Part shown: positions 34,296-42,704 of the stretch, one piece after another | How positions within the stretch are numbered: position 1 is the stretch's first letter | How the letters are laid out: the number at the start of each line of letters is the position of its first letter | Origin: PALSA-555 sp963731625 | GTDB taxonomy: Bacteria; Actinomycetota; Acidimicrobiia; IMCC26256; PALSA-555 | Assembly: GCA_963731625.1 (NCBI GenBank) | Contig: CAVSWH010000001.1 | Location: 372,001-436,000, forward strand | DNA length: 64,000 nucleotides | Direction of reading: 5' to 3' | Notes under the pieces: model-generated | The model's database searches: none | Told to the model about the DNA's origin: nothing | Seen by the model: the letters and a program-made list of their open reading frames with translations, nothing else | Made by a program: the position numbers and the translations under genes

Positions 34296-35612
34296 ATGAC
34301 TTCGAAGCTCGCCACGCTGCTCGTCGTCGTCGGGCTCGCGCTCGGCGCGGTCACCGCGCCCTCGGCGGCCCAGACGACCAAGCCGCAGGCCAGCGAGGTG
34401 GGCGTCACCGCCACGACGATTCGCATCGCCGTCGTCGCCGACGTCGTGAACTCGCTGGAGCCCGGCCTCTTCGCCGGCCCGGTCGCCGCGGTGCGCGGCT
34501 TCGCCACCTACATCAACCAGCACGGCGGCCTGGCCGGGCGGAAGCTCGTCGTCGACTTCATCGACTCGCACCTCGACGAGAACGAGGCCCGCAACGCGAT
34601 CATCCAGGCGTGCCGCAGCGACTTCGCGCTCGTCGGCACGGCCGCGCTGTTCCTCAACAACGTGAGCGACATGGTCAGCTGCGCGGACCAGACCGGTCGC
34701 CCCGTCGGGATCCCGGACCTCGCCGTCGTGACCACCGAGGTCGCGGAGCAGTGCTCGCCCGTCACCTTTCCGATCAACCCGTCGCAGCTGCTCTGCCCGA
34801 CGATGAACGACCACCCTCAGACCTACCAGGGCAACTCCGGTCCGATCCGCTACTACGAGTCGCACGTCACGAAGCACCTGCACGGCGGGTTCCTGTACTC
34901 GGACGACCTGCAGAGCGCCGCCGTCGCCGGGCAGGCGCTCGCCGGCACGGCCGAGGCGGGCGGGGTGAAGAGCGACCTCACCCGCGGGATCTCGGCGCTG
35001 GCGCCCCAGTCGGGCTACGACCCGTTCATCCAGCAGCTGAAGAACGCCGGCTCGAACTACGCGCAGAGCACGAGCGCCTTCCAGACCACGGTGTCGCTGC
35101 GCAAGGAGGCGACGCTGCAGGGCCTGACGACGACGCCGTTCGTGTGGGACTGCTCGAGCGCCTGCTACAGCCAGCAGTTCCTCCAGCAGGGCGGGACGGC
35201 CGTGAACGGCCAGTACGTGTGGCTGTCGTTCCTGCCGTTCCAGGAGACCAGGAACAACACCGCCCTCGCGAACTACGTGCGATACGTCGGCTCGAAGATC
35301 GACGGGTTCGGCGCCTACGGCTGGGGCGCGGCGCTGCTGTTCCGCGACGCCGTGAACGATGTGGTGCGGGCCCACGGCACGAACGGTCTGACCCGCAGCA
35401 ACCTGCTGTCGGCCCTCGGCACGATCACGAGCTTCAACGCCGACGGGATGTTCGGGACCATCAACATCGCCCAGCGGCGCCAGACGCCCTGCTTCGTGGT
35501 GCTCCAGGCCCGCAACGGCAAGTTCGTGCGCGTCGACCCGCCGACCCCCGGGACATTCGACTGCACGCCGTCGAACCACGCCGAGTTCAAAGCCGACCTG
35601 CTGACCGGCTGA
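34296..35612 (+). CDS. ABC-type substrate-binding protein (branched-chain amino acid family)
   Basis: 438 residues from ATG 34296, chosen because it gives a clean signal peptide (MTSKLATLLVVVGLALGAV, cleavage near AQT); an in-frame ATG at 34266 would put hydrophilic residues ahead of it. The mature part has the type I periplasmic-binding fold (AVVADVVNSLEPGLFAGPVAAV, NQHGGLAGRKLVV). Several Cys residues (about 6) are unusual for the family and could form disulfides. No transporter subunits are adjacent, so it may work with a distant importer or serve as a sensor for the hydantoinase/GMC operon. Confidence 0.85.
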   Translation: MTSKLATLLVVVGLALGAVTAPSAAQTTKPQASEVGVTATTIRIAVVADVVNSLEPGLFAGPVAAVRGFATYINQHGGLAGRKLVVDFIDSHLDENEARNAIIQACRSDFALVGTAALFLNNVSDMVSCADQTGRPVGIPDLAVVTTEVAEQCSPVTFPINPSQLLCPTMNDHPQTYQGNSGPIRYYESHVTKHLHGGFLYSDDLQSAAVAGQALAGTAEAGGVKSDLTRGISALAPQSGYDPFIQQLKNAGSNYAQSTSAFQTTVSLRKEATLQGLTTTPFVWDCSSACYSQQFLQQGGTAVNGQYVWLSFLPFQETRNNTALANYVRYVGSKIDGFGAYGWGAALLFRDAVNDVVRAHGTNGLTRSNLLSALGTITSFNADGMFGTINIAQRRQTPCFVVLQARNGKFVRVDPPTPGTFDCTPSNHAEFKADLLTG

Positions 35613-35628
35613 CGGTGAGAGGGAGCGC

Positions 35629-36606
35629 ATGAGCGGCGAGCCCGCGATGGAGTACCGACGGGTCGGCCGGAGCGGTCTCGTGCTGCCGGCCGTGTCGCTT
35701 GGGCTGTGGCAGAACTTCGGGACGGCGCGCCCCCTCGATGAGCAGCGTCGGATCGTGATACGGGCCTTCGACCTCGGCGTCACCCATTTCGACCTGGCGA
35801 ACAACTACGGGCCGCCGCCGGGTGCCGCCGAGGTGCACTTCGGCGAGATCCTCGAGGCCGACCTGCGCGGCCACCGCGACGAGCTCGTGATCTCGACGAA
35901 GGCGGGCTATGAGATGTGGCCCGGCCCGTACGGGGACGGCGGGTCCCGCAAGTACCTCCTCGCCAGCCTCGATCAGAGCCTGCAGCGCCTCGGGGTCGAG
36001 TACGTCGACATCTTCTACTCGCACCGCTTCGACCCGGACACGCCGCTGGCCGAGACGATGGGCGCGCTCGATCGGGCGGTGCGCAGCGGGAAGGCGCTCT
36101 ACGCGGGCATCTCGTCGTACTCGTCGGCGCAGACACGGGAGGCGGCCGCGATCCTCGCCGAGCTCGGCACGCCGCTGCTCATCCACCAGCCGTCGTACTC
36201 GCTGCTCGATCGCTGGGTCGAGCGGGACGGACTGCTCGACACCCTCGACGAGGAGGGGGTCGGCTGCATCGTCTTCTCACCGCTCGCGCAGGGGCTGCTC
36301 ACGGACCGCTACCTCGAGTCGGTGCCACCGGGCTCGCGCGCAAGCGAACGGGTCACGCTGTTCTCCGAGATGATCACGCCCCCCTATCAGGCCATGATCC
36401 GCGCGCTGCACGAGCTCGCGACGCAGCGCGGGCAGACCACCGCGCAGCTCGCCATCGCCTGGACGATCCGCGATCCCCGCGTGACGTCCTCGCTCGTGGG
36501 GGCGAGCAGTGTCGCCCAGCTCGAGGACAACCTCGCCGCGATCGGGCACACCACGTTCGACGACGACGAGCTCGCGACGCTCAACCGTCTGACGACTGGG
36601 GGCTGA
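35629..36606 (+). CDS. Aldo/keto reductase (YghZ/AKR14-like)
   Basis: 325 residues. AKR (beta/alpha)8 barrel: start EYRRVGRSGLVLPAVSLGLW, catalytic Asp/Tyr in FDLANNYGPPPGAAE, Lys in ISTKAGYEMWPGPYGDGGSRKY and a His in YSHRFD, with NADPH-site residues GASSVAQLEDN near the end. The GPYGDGGSRKYL loop is typical of YghZ/L-glyceraldehyde-3-phosphate reductase and voltage-gated K+ channel beta-subunit-like AKRs. It would reduce an aldehyde or ketone with NADPH in the cytoplasm and ends the co-directional run; a strong hairpin follows. Confidence 0.9.
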   Translation: MSGEPAMEYRRVGRSGLVLPAVSLGLWQNFGTARPLDEQRRIVIRAFDLGVTHFDLANNYGPPPGAAEVHFGEILEADLRGHRDELVISTKAGYEMWPGPYGDGGSRKYLLASLDQSLQRLGVEYVDIFYSHRFDPDTPLAETMGALDRAVRSGKALYAGISSYSSAQTREAAAILAELGTPLLIHQPSYSLLDRWVERDGLLDTLDEEGVGCIVFSPLAQGLLTDRYLESVPPGSRASERVTLFSEMITPPYQAMIRALHELATQRGQTTAQLAIAWTIRDPRVTSSLVGASSVAQLEDNLAAIGHTTFDDDELATLNRLTTGG

Positions 36607-36632
36607 CGCCGCGCGCCGACACGCGCAAGAGG

Positions 36633-36667
36633 CGCGCGGTCGGCGCCCGGCGCCGGCCGACCGCGCG
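36633..36667 (+). terminator. Strong GC hairpin ending the hydantoinase-AKR run
   Basis: CGCGCGGTCGGC (36633-36644) and its perfect complement GCCGACCGCGCG (36656-36667) enclose an 11-nt loop, 27 bp after the aldo/keto reductase stop. There is no U-tract, as is usual for high-GC actinobacterial terminators. Confidence 0.6.
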
Positions 36668-36829
36668 GCGTGGCGCCCCCGATGCGCTCCGCGACCGTCT
36701 GATCGACGGACCCGATTCGGGACCGGGACCGGGCTCCCGGCCGGGCCCACCCCCTCCCTCCCGGAAGCCGCGATCGCCGCGAATCGGACCGGGACGGGGG
36801 TGAATCCCCGGGCCCGGGCGGCCGCAAAG

Positions 36830-36835
36830 TACGCT
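36830..36835 (+). promoter_or_regulatory. -10 box for leaderless GT28 gene
   Basis: TACGCT lies six bases before GTG 36842 with no SD between, indicating a leaderless transcript and supporting that start over the upstream GTG at 36800. Confidence 0.5.
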
Positions 36836-36841
36836 GAAGCC

Positions 36842-38671
36842 GTGCGGAGAGACGTGTTGATCGTCTCCGCCTCGATGGGCGCGGGCCATGATCGGGCGGC
36901 AGCCGAGCTGGGCCGGCGCTTGGCCGCGGCTGGACACGACTACGAGATTGTCGACTTCCTCCAGCTGCTGCCCTTCGGGCTGGGCTGGGCGCTGAAGACG
37001 ACGTACGAGTTCCAGCTGCGCCGCTGCCCCTGGACCTACGAGCTCGGCTACAAGATCCTCGGCGCGGCTGGTCGCCTGATGTGGCGCACGAACGTCTTCA
37101 TCTGCAGCGTCCTCACCCGCCGCGCGGTGTGCCGGACCCTGCTGCGGACCTCCCCGAACGTCGTCGTCTCGACCTACCCGTTCGCGTCGCTCGTGCTCGG
37201 CCATCTGCGACGCACCGAGCGGCTCCGGGTCCCCGTCGCCACCTACCTCACTGACTTCGCCGTCCACCCGCTGTGGGTCCACGACGGCATCGACCTGCAC
37301 CTCGCGGTGAGCGAGGACTCGGCGCACGAGGCCAGCCTGCGGGGCGCCCGTGAGAGCGTCGGGACGGGACCGCTCGTCGGTGACCAGTTCCGCACGCCGA
37401 CCCGGTCGCGCGCCGAGGTCCGTCACGCGCTCGGCATCGAGGAGAGCGAGCGGGTCGCGCTCGTCGTCGCCGGCTCGCTCGGCTTCGGTGCGGTGCCGTC
37501 GGTGGTCGACGGCATCCAGTCCTGCGGCGACTACCACGTCATCGCGGTCTGCGGCAGCAACACGAAGCTGCAGGCGACGCTCCTCAAGGCCGGGCTCGGC
37601 GGCACCGTGCTCGGCTGGACCGACGAGATGGCCGAGCTCATGGGCTCAGCCGACGTGCTCGTCGAGAACGCGGGCGGGCTCACCGCGATGGAGGCGTTCG
37701 CGGCCGGCCTCCCGGTCGTCAGCTACCAGCCGATCGCGGGGCACGGCAAGGACAACGCGCGCCACATGGACAGCGCGCATGTCAGCCACTACGCGCGCAC
37801 CCCGGCCGAGCTCGCGACCGCGCTCGAGGAGGCGACCACGCCTGGGCCCGCACGGGAGGCGCTCATCGACGCCGGCCACGCGCTCTTCGCTGAGGACCCG
37901 ACGCAACGCATCCTCGACCTCGTGCCCGCCGACGCGAGCGGCCCGGTGCTCGTCCCGTCGGCCCATCCTGGCCCCCGGGAGGTCGCCTCCGCCGTTCGCC
38001 GGGTCCCGTCCCACTGGTCGCTGCCCGAGCGCGCCATCGCGATCATGGGCGTGGTCCTCGGTCTCCTCTACTTCGGCCTCACCGAGGGCGTCGAAGGCGC
38101 CGCCGCGCTCGGGGTCGGCGTGAGCCGCCCACCCGCCGGCGTGCAGAACACCGTGTACCTCGGCGTGCGCCTGACGTCCGACGAGCTCCACAACCCCGCG
38201 GTGCTCACCGACGTGGAGGCGCTCCACGCGACGGTCATCGTCGACGGCCGCACCGCGCAGACCTCGGCGACGGCGCTCGCCACCGTCGTGAGCCGTGGCG
38301 TCGACCTCGCGAACGGCGGCATGGGGACCCACGCCTCGCTCCCCTGGACGCGGGCCCAGAACGACTGCCGACGCGCCAGCGCCATCATCGCCCGCGCCGC
38401 GCACATCCGGCCCACCGAGTTCGCGCCGGGACGAACGCTGAACGGCTTCGACGAGATCTACTGCCGGACGGGCACCTACAAGGCGAAGCTGGTCCTCGCC
38501 AACCTGACGTTCCGGGTGCACCACCTCCCGGCCAAGCTGCACTCGCGTCGCATCTACCTGCTCGACGGGCGCGGCGGGCAGCCCGGGGCGATCGAGTCGA
38601 CGCTCTCGAACTTCGAGCAGCGCCTCGACAGCGCCGGCTACCAGTCCCGGCCGCTGCGCGACCTGCACTGA
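36842..38671 (+). CDS. GT28 (MGDG synthase-like) glycosyltransferase fused to a degenerate NodB-like domain
   Basis: 609 residues. Residues about 3-375 are a GT28 glycolipid synthase: SASMGAGHDRAAAEL at the N-terminus (lipid-acceptor loop) and VENAGGLTAMEAFAAGLPVVSYQPI, the UDP-sugar site. A single TM-like segment (AIAIMGVVLGLLYFGLTEG) follows at about 405. The last about 180 residues follow the order of a polysaccharide deacetylase (VYLGVRLT, HATVIVDGRT, GGMGTHASLPW, FAPGRTLNGFD), but the TFDDGP metal site and most of the His-x3-His motif are gone. The GT half should glycosylate a membrane lipid at the cytoplasmic face; the outer domain is likely a non-catalytic binder. It stands before two GT-C genes on the other strand. 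Confidence 0.8.
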   Translation: MRRDVLIVSASMGAGHDRAAAELGRRLAAAGHDYEIVDFLQLLPFGLGWALKTTYEFQLRRCPWTYELGYKILGAAGRLMWRTNVFICSVLTRRAVCRTLLRTSPNVVVSTYPFASLVLGHLRRTERLRVPVATYLTDFAVHPLWVHDGIDLHLAVSEDSAHEASLRGARESVGTGPLVGDQFRTPTRSRAEVRHALGIEESERVALVVAGSLGFGAVPSVVDGIQSCGDYHVIAVCGSNTKLQATLLKAGLGGTVLGWTDEMAELMGSADVLVENAGGLTAMEAFAAGLPVVSYQPIAGHGKDNARHMDSAHVSHYARTPAELATALEEATTPGPAREALIDAGHALFAEDPTQRILDLVPADASGPVLVPSAHPGPREVASAVRRVPSHWSLPERAIAIMGVVLGLLYFGLTEGVEGAAALGVGVSRPPAGVQNTVYLGVRLTSDELHNPAVLTDVEALHATVIVDGRTAQTSATALATVVSRGVDLANGGMGTHASLPWTRAQNDCRRASAIIARAAHIRPTEFAPGRTLNGFDEIYCRTGTYKAKLVLANLTFRVHHLPAKLHSRRIYLLDGRGGQPGAIESTLSNFEQRLDSAGYQSRPLRDLH

Positions 38672-38710
38672 CCCGGCGTCGCCCGGCGGTCGGCCGTTCG
38701 AGCCGGCACC

Positions 38711-40279
38711 TCAGCGCCCGGTCGAGAGCGCGGTGGGCGACACGATCGAGAGCGACACCGGGCGGTACACGCTGAGGCAGATCGTGCTGTAGCAGCGCCG
38801 CGGCCCGTCCCGCTCGTAGGTGGTCGGCGGCGCGATCGCGCTCGGCTGCCCGGGGACGTCGACGTAGAACACCGTGCCTGACGACCCTGCCGCGGGATAG
38901 TGCCCGAGCACCGCGCCCGGCGGGAAGATCGCCGTCCCCCAGTACCAGGGGACGTCGTGGGAGACGATGTGGGCCTCACCTCGGGCCGCGGCGCTGCCGT
39001 AGTGGAGCAGGAGCAGGTACGCGGCGGGGGACGCGACGACGACGTCGCCACGGGCGACGCGGGCGTTCAGGTGCCGGGCGAGCGTCGGCGTGTCCGGCTG
39101 GGTCAGCGCGAAGCTGAGCACGACGGCCCCGGCACCGGTGACCGCGAGCGACGCGACCGCAAGCCGACGCCACGGCACCGCGGCGAGCCCGGCGCCGACG
39201 ACGCAGACCAGCGGGCCCCACATGACCGACGCGTAGCGGGCCTCGACGAGCGGGTGCCAGACACTCACCGCGACGAGCAGGACCATCCCGCCGAGCGAGC
39301 AGCCGGCGAGGAACGCCACCCCGCGCCGCGCGACCTCGGCCGTGCGCCAGCGCACGAGCAGCACCGCGAGGGCGGCGATCCCGAGGACGACGACGACGGT
39401 CTGCACGGCGACGAGCGCGTCGTAGCCGGGGATGCCGTGGTCGAGCGAGGGGCCCTCGAAGAACTGGACGGCGACCCCGCTGAGCGTCGAGAAGCCGACC
39501 CCGCCGACCCAGAACGGGCTCGCGCCGTGCGCGAACTGGGCGCGGGCATAGACGAGCCAGGGCAGCAGCGGCACGACGGCCACCGCGGCGGCGGCGAGGG
39601 CCCGCCACCGCGCCGGCGCGGGCGCCCGCAGGATCAGGATCACCGCCGCCAGCTGGCCGAGCACCGCGAACGCGGTGAAGTAGTTCGTCGCGAGCGCCGC
39701 GGCCGTGCAGGCGGCGTAGACCGCGGCACGTCCCCAGCTCGGGCGCTCGACGAGGCGCCACACGGCGAGCGTCGAGGCCAGCACGAGCGTCGTCGCCAGG
39801 GCGTACATGCGGGCGTCGCGCGACGCGAGGACCAGGCTCGGGAACAGCGCGACGGTCGCGGCGCACCAGAGCCCCACGCGAGTTCCGCCCAGGCGGCGAC
39901 CCAGAGCCGCAGCGATCGGGATCGCGGCGGTCCCCGCCAGCGCCGACAGGGCGCGCAGGCCGCCGTTGCCGCCCCAGACCGAGATGATCGCGTGCTGGAG
40001 CAGATAGGACAGCGGCGGCGCGGAATCGTGCGCGATCACGCTGAGCAGCGAGCCGAGCGGCTTGTGCACGGCGAGCACGGTGAACGCCTCGTCGCGCGAC
40101 AGGGGCTGACGGCCGAGGACCGCGAACCGCAGGACGGCCCCACCGGCGGTGATCGCCGCGACCAGTCGGGGGAACCGGCCGACGCGGCCCCACCCGTCGG
40201 GCCGACGCGGTCGCGGCGGCGTGCTGCCGGCCTCGTCGGCGGGCGCCGGCGCCGCCGGGCGGACGTCGCTTGCCGTCAC
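38711..40279 (-). CDS. GT-C type polytopic glycosyltransferase (ArnT/PMT-like)
   Basis: 522 residues from GTG 40279; upstream in-frame codons exist but encode Arg/His-rich non-family sequence. Catalytic Asp in PLSRDEAFTVLAVHK lies in the first extracytoplasmic loop, as in PMT_2/ArnT-type enzymes that use polyprenyl-phosphate sugars. About ten TM helices follow (for example LVAVSVWHPLVEARYASVMWG), then a soluble C-terminal domain ending SLSIVSPTALSTGR. It would add a sugar to a protein, lipid or glycan outside the membrane. It converges on the GT28-NodB gene and lies downstream of a similar GT-C gene on the same strand. Confidence 0.85.
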   Translation of the reverse strand: MTASDVRPAAPAPADEAGSTPPRPRRPDGWGRVGRFPRLVAAITAGGAVLRFAVLGRQPLSRDEAFTVLAVHKPLGSLLSVIAHDSAPPLSYLLQHAIISVWGGNGGLRALSALAGTAAIPIAAALGRRLGGTRVGLWCAATVALFPSLVLASRDARMYALATTLVLASTLAVWRLVERPSWGRAAVYAACTAAALATNYFTAFAVLGQLAAVILILRAPAPARWRALAAAAVAVVPLLPWLVYARAQFAHGASPFWVGGVGFSTLSGVAVQFFEGPSLDHGIPGYDALVAVQTVVVVLGIAALAVLLVRWRTAEVARRGVAFLAGCSLGGMVLLVAVSVWHPLVEARYASVMWGPLVCVVGAGLAAVPWRRLAVASLAVTGAGAVVLSFALTQPDTPTLARHLNARVARGDVVVASPAAYLLLLHYGSAAARGEAHIVSHDVPWYWGTAIFPPGAVLGHYPAAGSSGTVFYVDVPGQPSAIAPPTTYERDGPRRCYSTICLSVYRPVSLSIVSPTALSTGR

Positions 40280-40399
40280 GGTGCCGAGACCCGGCGCAGT
40301 GCACGGATGTGGTTCATGACCCAGGGAAAGGTGGTGGCGACGACGGCTGCGGCAGCTCGGGGCGCCACCCAGCATAGGGGCCGGTCAGCGACCCGCTCG

Positions 40400-41938
40400 C
40401 TACGCGCCCGCCGACGGACCCGGGACGACCTCGAACACGACCGGACGGCCGGCGGGGTCGACGGCCGTCACGGTCGCTCGGGCGGCCAGCGTCGGGCCCA
40501 CGGCGCGGCGCAGATCGGCTCGGGACGGCGCGACGATGCGCGCGAAGCGGTCGGGCGCGATCCGCTGGCCGGGGTTGATGATCGTCGGCCCGTCGTGGGC
40601 GTCGAGGAACTGGACGTCGAACACCGAGTAGTCGTCGACGATGACTGCGGTGCGGGGACCGTGGTTCGCGGCCTGGGCGAGCGAGACGAGCGCGAACGTG
40701 TAGGCGTCGTAGCGGTCGTGGACCGGCCGGGTGAAGTAGGCGTGGGCGCCGATCGCGGCCGCGGTGGTGAGGGCGGCGACGACGAGCGCCACGCCCGTCA
40801 CGCGGCCGACGGTCCGCCAGTGCCGGCCCATCCACGCGACGGTCGCGACGGCGCCGATGCCGATGAGCGCGCCGACATAGGGGGCCAGCCCGAGGTTGCG
40901 GAGGAAGTGCGGCGAGGCGCCCTCGGTGGCGACCAGCGGCGGGACCAGGAAGATGACGATCCCGAGCAGCACGAGCCGGTACGGCGGATCGCGGCGACGC
41001 TGCCAGGCGACGACGACGCCGACGACGGCGAGGACGACGAGCGGCCAGCTGAGCAGCGGCATGCCGGCGACGTCGTGGCGCGGGTTCGGGTCGCCGACGA
41101 ACGCGAACTGCCCGAGCGTGCGCAGGACGTGGCTGACGAGGCTCGTGTGCGTGTTGCCCGCGTTGAAGAGGCTCGTCTCGGCGCCGCGGCCGAAGTAGTT
41201 GCCCGGCTCGATGAGCGCGACGGCGAGCATCGGACCGCCGACGACGAGGAACCCACCGATGAGCCAGCGCACGTCGGCGATGAGCGCGTCGTACGCGGGA
41301 CGGTCGGAGCGGCGCAGCATCCAGAGCCAGACCGCGACGAGCACCGGGGCGAACTTCAGGGGCTGGTAGGTCCACAGGCCCGCGCCGATCGCCGCGCCGG
41401 CGAGCGCGGCGCGGCGCGCGCTGGGCCGGTCGGACCAGGCGATGAGCGCGGCGAGGATCAGCGCGCCCGCGAGTGGGACGAGGATGTTGCGGAACCCGTC
41501 CCGGGAGACGGAGATCAGCCACAGCGACCCGGCGGACCAGGCCATGCCGACGAGCGCGGCGCCGAGCCCGAAGCGGCGCAGCGCCAGCCCGAGGGCGAGG
41601 ACGCCGAGGACGCCGAGGAACGCCGAGACGCCGCGCAGCGTGACCGTCGTGTCGCTCGCGACGGCGAACGCGGCCGTTGCGAGGTAGGCGTAGAGGGGCT
41701 CGCGGCCGGCGTCCTCGGAGACGAAGAGGGGGTGGTAGCCGGTCGGGTCGGCGAGGATGCGCTGCGCCGTCACGCCCTCGGCCGCCTCGTCGGGGTAGAG
41801 GCCGCCCGGCTGGTGCGTCAGGTCGGCGAAGCGGACGACCGCCGCACCCGCGGTGATGAGCAGCACGAGGGCCACGACGCCGGTCGCGACCCACCGGCGA
41901 CGACGCGGCGACGACGCCACGGGAAGCTCCGACCCCAC
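40400..41938 (-). CDS. GT-C type polytopic glycosyltransferase
   Basis: 512 residues with about eleven TM helices. The first periplasmic loop carries the Asp/Glu pair in GGLYPDEAAEGVTAQRI, the position of the catalytic acid in GT39/ArnT-like enzymes; SVSRDGFRN is a second conserved loop. A C-terminal soluble domain (PRTAVIVDDYSVFDVQF) of about 90 residues is Rossmann-like. It probably transfers a lipid-linked sugar to an envelope acceptor. The adjacent downstream GT-C (120 bp) and the GT28 gene make this an envelope glycosylation locus. Confidence 0.82.
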   Translation of the reverse strand: MGSELPVASSPRRRRWVATGVVALVLLITAGAAVVRFADLTHQPGGLYPDEAAEGVTAQRILADPTGYHPLFVSEDAGREPLYAYLATAAFAVASDTTVTLRGVSAFLGVLGVLALGLALRRFGLGAALVGMAWSAGSLWLISVSRDGFRNILVPLAGALILAALIAWSDRPSARRAALAGAAIGAGLWTYQPLKFAPVLVAVWLWMLRRSDRPAYDALIADVRWLIGGFLVVGGPMLAVALIEPGNYFGRGAETSLFNAGNTHTSLVSHVLRTLGQFAFVGDPNPRHDVAGMPLLSWPLVVLAVVGVVVAWQRRRDPPYRLVLLGIVIFLVPPLVATEGASPHFLRNLGLAPYVGALIGIGAVATVAWMGRHWRTVGRVTGVALVVAALTTAAAIGAHAYFTRPVHDRYDAYTFALVSLAQAANHGPRTAVIVDDYSVFDVQFLDAHDGPTIINPGQRIAPDRFARIVAPSRADLRRAVGPTLAARATVTAVDPAGRPVVFEVVPGPSAGA

Positions 41939-41978
41939 GGCCGGGCAGGCTAAAGCGCGGCGGCGCCCGACTCTCGGC

Positions 41979-42647
41979 TCAGCGACCGGTCGTGCCCGTG
42001 GCGGCGCCGACGAGGCGGCGCACCGAGTAGTCGAAGAGCTCGTCCGACGACAGGGGATGGCGCAGCTCGTCGAGCAGGTCGGCGGCGCCGTCGACGTCGG
42101 CGGCGGTCCAGAGATCCTCCGGGGCGACCTGCTGGCGGGGCGCGCGCGCGACCTGGATGTCGGTGAGCACCGAGCCGGTCACGAACTGGAGGATGGCCTG
42201 CAGCGCGAGCGCGGCGTCGTGGGCGCCCAGACCCGCCGTGGTGAGCTCTCGGACGAGCACCCGTCGGACCGGCTGGAAGAGCTCGGCCGTGCGACCCTGG
42301 GCGTGCACGACGGCGACGAGCTCGGGCTGTTCGAGGAGCCGGCGACGCCAGGCCCGGCACACCGACTGGATGCGCGTGGCGGGGTCGTCCCCCTTGACGG
42401 TCACCGCGGCGAGCGCCGTGATGATGCGGTCGACCACCGCGTCGAGCAGCGCCGCCTTGTCGCCGACGTGCCAGTAGATGGCGGTGACGGCGACGCCGAG
42501 CTGGCTGGCGAGGCGCCGCATCGTGAGGGCGGCCAGCCCCTCGGACTCCACGATGGCGAGGGCCGCGGCGACGACGTCGTCGGGGCTCAGGGCGGCGCGG
42601 GCGGGCGCGTCGCCGGTCTCGGCCACTTGACCCGCGGACCCGGTCAT
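41979..42647 (-). CDS. TetR-family transcriptional regulator
   Basis: 222 residues. The N-terminal HTH reads LTMRRLASQLGVAVTAIYWHVGDKAALLDAV (residues about 48-80, with about 25 preceding residues). The C-terminal ligand domain includes LRHPLSSDELFDYSVRRLVG, resembling TetR_C-type actinobacterial regulators. It is divergent from the amidohydrolase operon across 57 bp, so it likely represses that operon and itself. The intergenic ATGTTACACGAACA contains a short TGTT-N5-AACA dyad as a candidate operator. Confidence 0.9.
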   Translation of the reverse strand: MTGSAGQVAETGDAPARAALSPDDVVAAALAIVESEGLAALTMRRLASQLGVAVTAIYWHVGDKAALLDAVVDRIITALAAVTVKGDDPATRIQSVCRAWRRRLLEQPELVAVVHAQGRTAELFQPVRRVLVRELTTAGLGAHDAALALQAILQFVTGSVLTDIQVARAPRQQVAPEDLWTAADVDGAADLLDELRHPLSSDELFDYSVRRLVGAATGTTGR

Positions 42648-42704
42648 GCAACGATGTTACACGAACAGCGTTACAGAGCCGAGGTTCTGGCAGGGAAGGC
42701 GCCG

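Noticed and set aside
38900..41953. A 1017-codon open frame on the plus strand across the two GT-C genes
   Set aside because: It is antisense to two well-supported membrane proteins, is Arg/Gly/Asp-biased as expected from high-GC codon shadows, and has no domain or SD.
42654..42704. ATG start for the first amidohydrolase in the divergent promoter
   Set aside because: Possible, but the GTG at 42705 has a good SD and gives the family-like N-terminus; the upstream 17 codons overlap the likely operator.
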